From Dryococelus australis (taxonomy: Eukaryota; Arthropoda; Insecta; Phasmatodea; Phasmatidae): 64,000 nucleotides of DNA. How positions within the stretch are numbered: the stretch's first letter is position 1; every line of letters starts with the position of its first letter. The stretch spans positions 310,534,166 through 310,598,165 of the forward strand of contig CM057009.1 in assembly GCA_029891345.1 (NCBI GenBank). Direction: 5' to 3'. Of the stretch, positions 60,931 to 64,000 are shown piece by piece. The position numbers were made by a program, and so were the translations under genes. The notes beneath the pieces were generated by a model that saw nothing but the letters and a program-made list of their open reading frames with translations, searched no databases and was not told the DNA's origin.

Positions 60931-62340
60931 TGGGGTTATGTGTTTAGCAATGAGGGAGGATCCAGGCTGAGAACACCCAGTACAGACGACCCGGCTTCCC
61001 CGCAGGGCGAAGAGGGGCAACAGGTGCAATATGCAGTGCAGGGAGGGTACCCCACTCCTATCCCAGGGGACGAAATTCCCAGGCATTACTACCCTCTGTA
61101 TTCACTGTCTCAGGCGGGCAGACTCCTGCTGCAACACCATTTCCCTCCTTGTGTACGTCACCCACAAGCAAGCGGTGCACAGCACTGCATCATCCCCCCT
61201 ACATCAGGTCACACGTGTTCTGGTATCGCATGATCACGCCATGATTACCTAGCAGGTAATCTGACCTCGTCCCTTGGCTGGCATAAGCCCATCATCAGTT
61301 GCGCATGCATGAGGCGCAGGACCATGTGATGTGTGTGCTAAGTGCACTGATGGTGAGCTACGACCAAAGAAGAAAAGGGCTCTTGTTAGGTCAAGACTTT
61401 TATTAAGGGTTTATGTAAGTGTTTTGTCGTGCACTCCTGTGCACGTTCTGTAATCAGTTTGTAAGGGTTTTCTTGATGTATTCATTGGCATGCACTCTGG
61501 TGCACATATTGGTAACATCAGCTGAAGCCACCAGCAAAGGATTTAGTTAGTGTGTAAGATCTCTTGTGTTTGTTTGCTGTGTACTCCTGTGCACATTTTG
61601 GGACTTAGTAAGATTTGCTGTGTTAATTTTGCTATACATTTCTGTGCACATTCTTGTACCTATTATGGCCATCCTCATGCTTCCTATCCATGCACATGGT
61701 CCGACGGGACCTGCTTTTCCGGCGTGGGCTAGTGTCCTCACTTCCGACAGCCATTCAGCAGTCTGTTGGAGCTCAAGCCGGACGGATGCATGCTGCTAGG
61801 CCTGCGGAAGCCTCATCTTTGCTTTCACTGATAAAGTCATTATGCTCGTTTATTAGTATTCCAATCCTTGTTATCTTACCCGTCAATTCAGAAGGCCCAT
61901 AATTAATTAATTTCGCTTACTGACTTTTTGTCTTTCATGTAACTTAGAGTAACAACATGTTGGTTCAGACGCGGTCTTGTGCAAGTGTTTTCCTTTATGC
62001 CACTGTGTTAAATAATGTACTGGTTGATAAATTTTTTTTATCCATGTAATGCCTTGCACAGTTTAATGTCCCTTTGCCTTGTAATAAACAACGGATTGCT
62101 CTTTGCTCTGGATCTAACACGCACATGGTCATGCTTATTTGTTAAACTTAAGTCGTCATACTCCCTGTACTTGCATTTGGCATGCTCCGTGACCAACAAC
62201 GGAGCTGAAGAGTTGTGTGTCAGTGTTGATGCAAGCGACATGGCTATGCCGCGAGCTGAGATAGAGTTTGTACTCACTGCGTGGCCGTGCGTAAAATCAC
62301 AGCCTGGTGCCCTGGGAACACTACATCAACATTACCACTT
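60931..62340 (+). mobile_element. Possible 3' LTR after the polypurine run
   Basis: The stretch after the polypurine run is non-coding in character and includes a polyadenylation-like TAATAAAC at 62080. No second copy is present to prove the LTR or set its end. The 241-codon plus-strand frame at 62015-62740 crosses this region, is rich in Leu, Cys, Phe and Ser from T-rich DNA, and is probably chance. Confidence 0.3.
61425..61655 (+). repeat. Four degenerate copies of a GTGCAC-containing motif
   Basis: Copies at about 61429 (GTGCACTCCTGTGCACGTT), 61491 (ATGCACTCTGGTGCACATA), 61578 (GTGTACTCCTGTGCACATT) and 61635 (ATACATTTCTGTGCACATT), spaced 52-90 bp. Each has two GTGCAC-like half palindromes. 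Irregular spacing argues against a simple tandem array. Confidence 0.6.
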
Positions 62341-64000
62341 TCATCTGCTAACTCACCAGTTAACCCCATTAACATGGTATATAGGAAGTTATTTACATAT
62401 TTCACTTTATTTAATCATTGTGTGTCACTTTTTTAGAGTTTATATAGTTTTCTCATTACTTTGTTTTCAATCCAGTTTCTTCTGTGCTTTAGAAGTTTTT
62501 CTGCTGGGCAGCTGTGCATTGCAGAATTGTAAATCTTTCGGGTGTCACCATTTGAGACTCATATTAAACTCACTTTCTTGTAGCTGCAGTTTTTGTTGTT
62601 TTCTTGGCATATCCGGTCAGTTAATATGTAATTTTACCAAAAATAATATCTTCTGTTCATGTGATATTTTCCCCACCTCTGTGTCTGTGTGTTGTTTGTC
62701 TCTTATGGACAGTCTGGAACATTTATCGTCGAGAATCTAATCTTTTCATTTGTCTTTTGATTAGCACTTCTGCACATACTTTGCATAGTGTTGTTCAAAC
62801 ATTTTTCACCTTGGTATCTTGCCAACATGTTTTTGTGCAGTGGCCATGATGTCACTTTTTGGCACTTACCTGCTTCTATTATGCAGTAGCATTCAAGTTA
62901 CAGTGATGTAGTCACCAATGGATTGTAATATTTAATGGTTGTGTATTATTTATTTTGATTTTATTTTTCATGGTTGAACATGTAGTTTAACAATTGGATA
63001 TTTTTCACCTGTTTCTCTCTGGTGAGTACCACTTCAGTTTCATAGTTGGTTCCTCCTAAAGCAACAGCCATATTCATTCACTATTATGGTTTTTTTTATA
63101 GTGAGGGTGAACATTGCCAAACTAATCTTTTCTGCATGTCTTAAGATGAACCCGTTTTCGGAACATATTGAGCTGACTTTCAGTTTTTGCACATCTTAAG
63201 CTGAACTCTTTCTGCATGTGCCAGCCTTTGGTGCACGTTGCCTGCCCTTTTTCTTCTGGTGGCTATATCCTATCTCTTTGTTTTGTCGGCCACATTTGCC
63301 TGTTTAAGAAGATGGGACATAGGACGATGTCTGCATTTAGCTAAGTCAGTCATTGTAATTATCTATTTCTTTTATTATCGACACCTACAGGATAGATAGT
63401 AGCATGGATCTTAAGATGGCTTCAACCACATACTACCCTAGACAGGCTAACTAATTTATAGGTGCTGCCGCTTGGCACTTACAAGGACCTGTAGGTAAAG
63501 TGCATCTTCCTGGGGCGCTGTTCCTATCCAGAGGTACCTCTACTGGAGGTACAAAAAGCAGGGTAGAGGGCACCAAAGACTTGGCTACAGACTGGCGGCA
63601 TTTCCACTGCGCCTCTTCTCTCAAGGATTGTCTCTCTATGCCTTTTTGTGGATTCAATTGAGGATGCCTTAAGTCATCTTCCTTCCCCAGATCTTGTTGC
63701 ACGACGACAAAAACCAAAACGTTGTCAAAAGGGCTGATGTTGATTAGATATATATCAGAGGTGGGGTGAAGAGATTCGAGAAAGGCTGTTAGGGTTCAGC
63801 ATAAGCTTGCTGCCGTTGCTCTTGGGCACTGTCTCTCTCTCTCTATCTCTAATATCAGGAGTGACCATCTCTGAGGGATGCTGAGGGCACTAATCAGGCT
63901 GAACTACCTTCTTATGTTCTCTTCAACAACAGGAGTAAGGCATATGGTCAATGGAATGGAATGTTGGGGTGGTGGGAGGAGGGGGATGCAAGTTAAAGTG
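62341..64000. other. T-rich to mixed sequence, no feature recognised
   Basis: The minus-strand frame 63451-63717 (88 aa) has no motif and no clear splice sites. No RNA gene or known repeat was seen in this end of the window. Confidence 0.5.

Noticed and set aside
60535-61233. 232-codon plus-strand frame as a host gene
   Set aside because: It spans a polypurine run and shifts against overlapping frames of similar quality, as expected for a decayed retroelement.
62015-62740. Longest open frame in the window (241 aa), Leu/Cys/Phe/Ser-rich, looking membrane-like
   Set aside because: The composition follows from T-rich DNA; no domain, no repeated membrane pattern and no splice signals. It crosses a likely LTR region.

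Overview
The window looks like arthropod (most likely insect) nuclear DNA: one large-intron host gene on the minus strand, set in a dense layer of old transposable elements. Nothing is prokaryotic or organellar. The phylum call rests on a neurospecific receptor kinase (Nrk/Ror2/MuSK-like) whose exons are recognisable by eye, a Jockey-type LINE, an arthropod-style mariner and a tRNA-derived SINE. The species cannot be named. The long introns and repeat load suggest a large genome, which is inference.

Host gene: three minus-strand exons of one receptor tyrosine kinase gene are supported. In transcript order they are the kringle exon (39744-39986), the transmembrane exon (24070-24266) and the juxtamembrane plus start-of-kinase exon (9942-10097). 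Splice sites are canonical and the intron phases match (1-1, then 0-0), so they read as consecutive exons split by introns of about 15.5 and 14.0 kb. The signal peptide and Frizzled-like exons (expected above 40 kb) and the rest of the kinase (expected below 9.9 kb) were not found and probably lie outside the window.

Layout: 0.2-0.85 kb, a small TA-flanked inverted-repeat transposon; 2.5-4.9 kb, an unassigned GC-rich segment; 5.3-9.0 kb, a decayed Jockey LINE interrupted by an insert that carries a 7SL RNA-like fragment; 10.7-11.0 kb, a SINE with perfect target duplication; 11.5-13.1 kb, a decayed transposase-like gene of an unnamed family; 14.1-16.3 kb, a very short LTR element with a solo LTR inside; 16.8-17.9 kb, a DNA element with about 170-bp tandem units (second copy at 44.1-45.3 kb); 19.1-21.0 kb, an inverted duplication of a repeat whose straight copy is at 31.5-33.05 kb; 22-23.2 kb, a dispersed repeat (second copy 57.3-59.0 kb); 23.4 and 24.6 kb, two more SINEs; 25.8-29.9 kb, LTR-type sequence; 30.25-31.15 and 48.2-49.1 kb, a pair of solo-LTR-like blocks; 35.0-38.3 kb, a Ty3/gypsy fossil on the minus strand; 40.65-52.09 kb, a large fossil LTR element with about 2-kb terminal repeats and nested insertions; 52.5-53.5 kb, a mariner transposase; 54.2-57.0 kb, a nearly complete Tigger/pogo transposon; 57.0-57.2 kb, microsatellites; 59.9-62.3 kb, GC-rich retroelement-like sequence.

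The elements form no operon or shared pathway. They are layers of insertion in and near the introns of the receptor gene. I found no convincing new biological system. The most unusual items are the 7SL-like fragment, the miniature LTR element with matching open frames in its LTRs, the uneven identity between the 2-kb terminal repeats, the transposase-like family at 12 kb and the inverted duplication at 20 kb.
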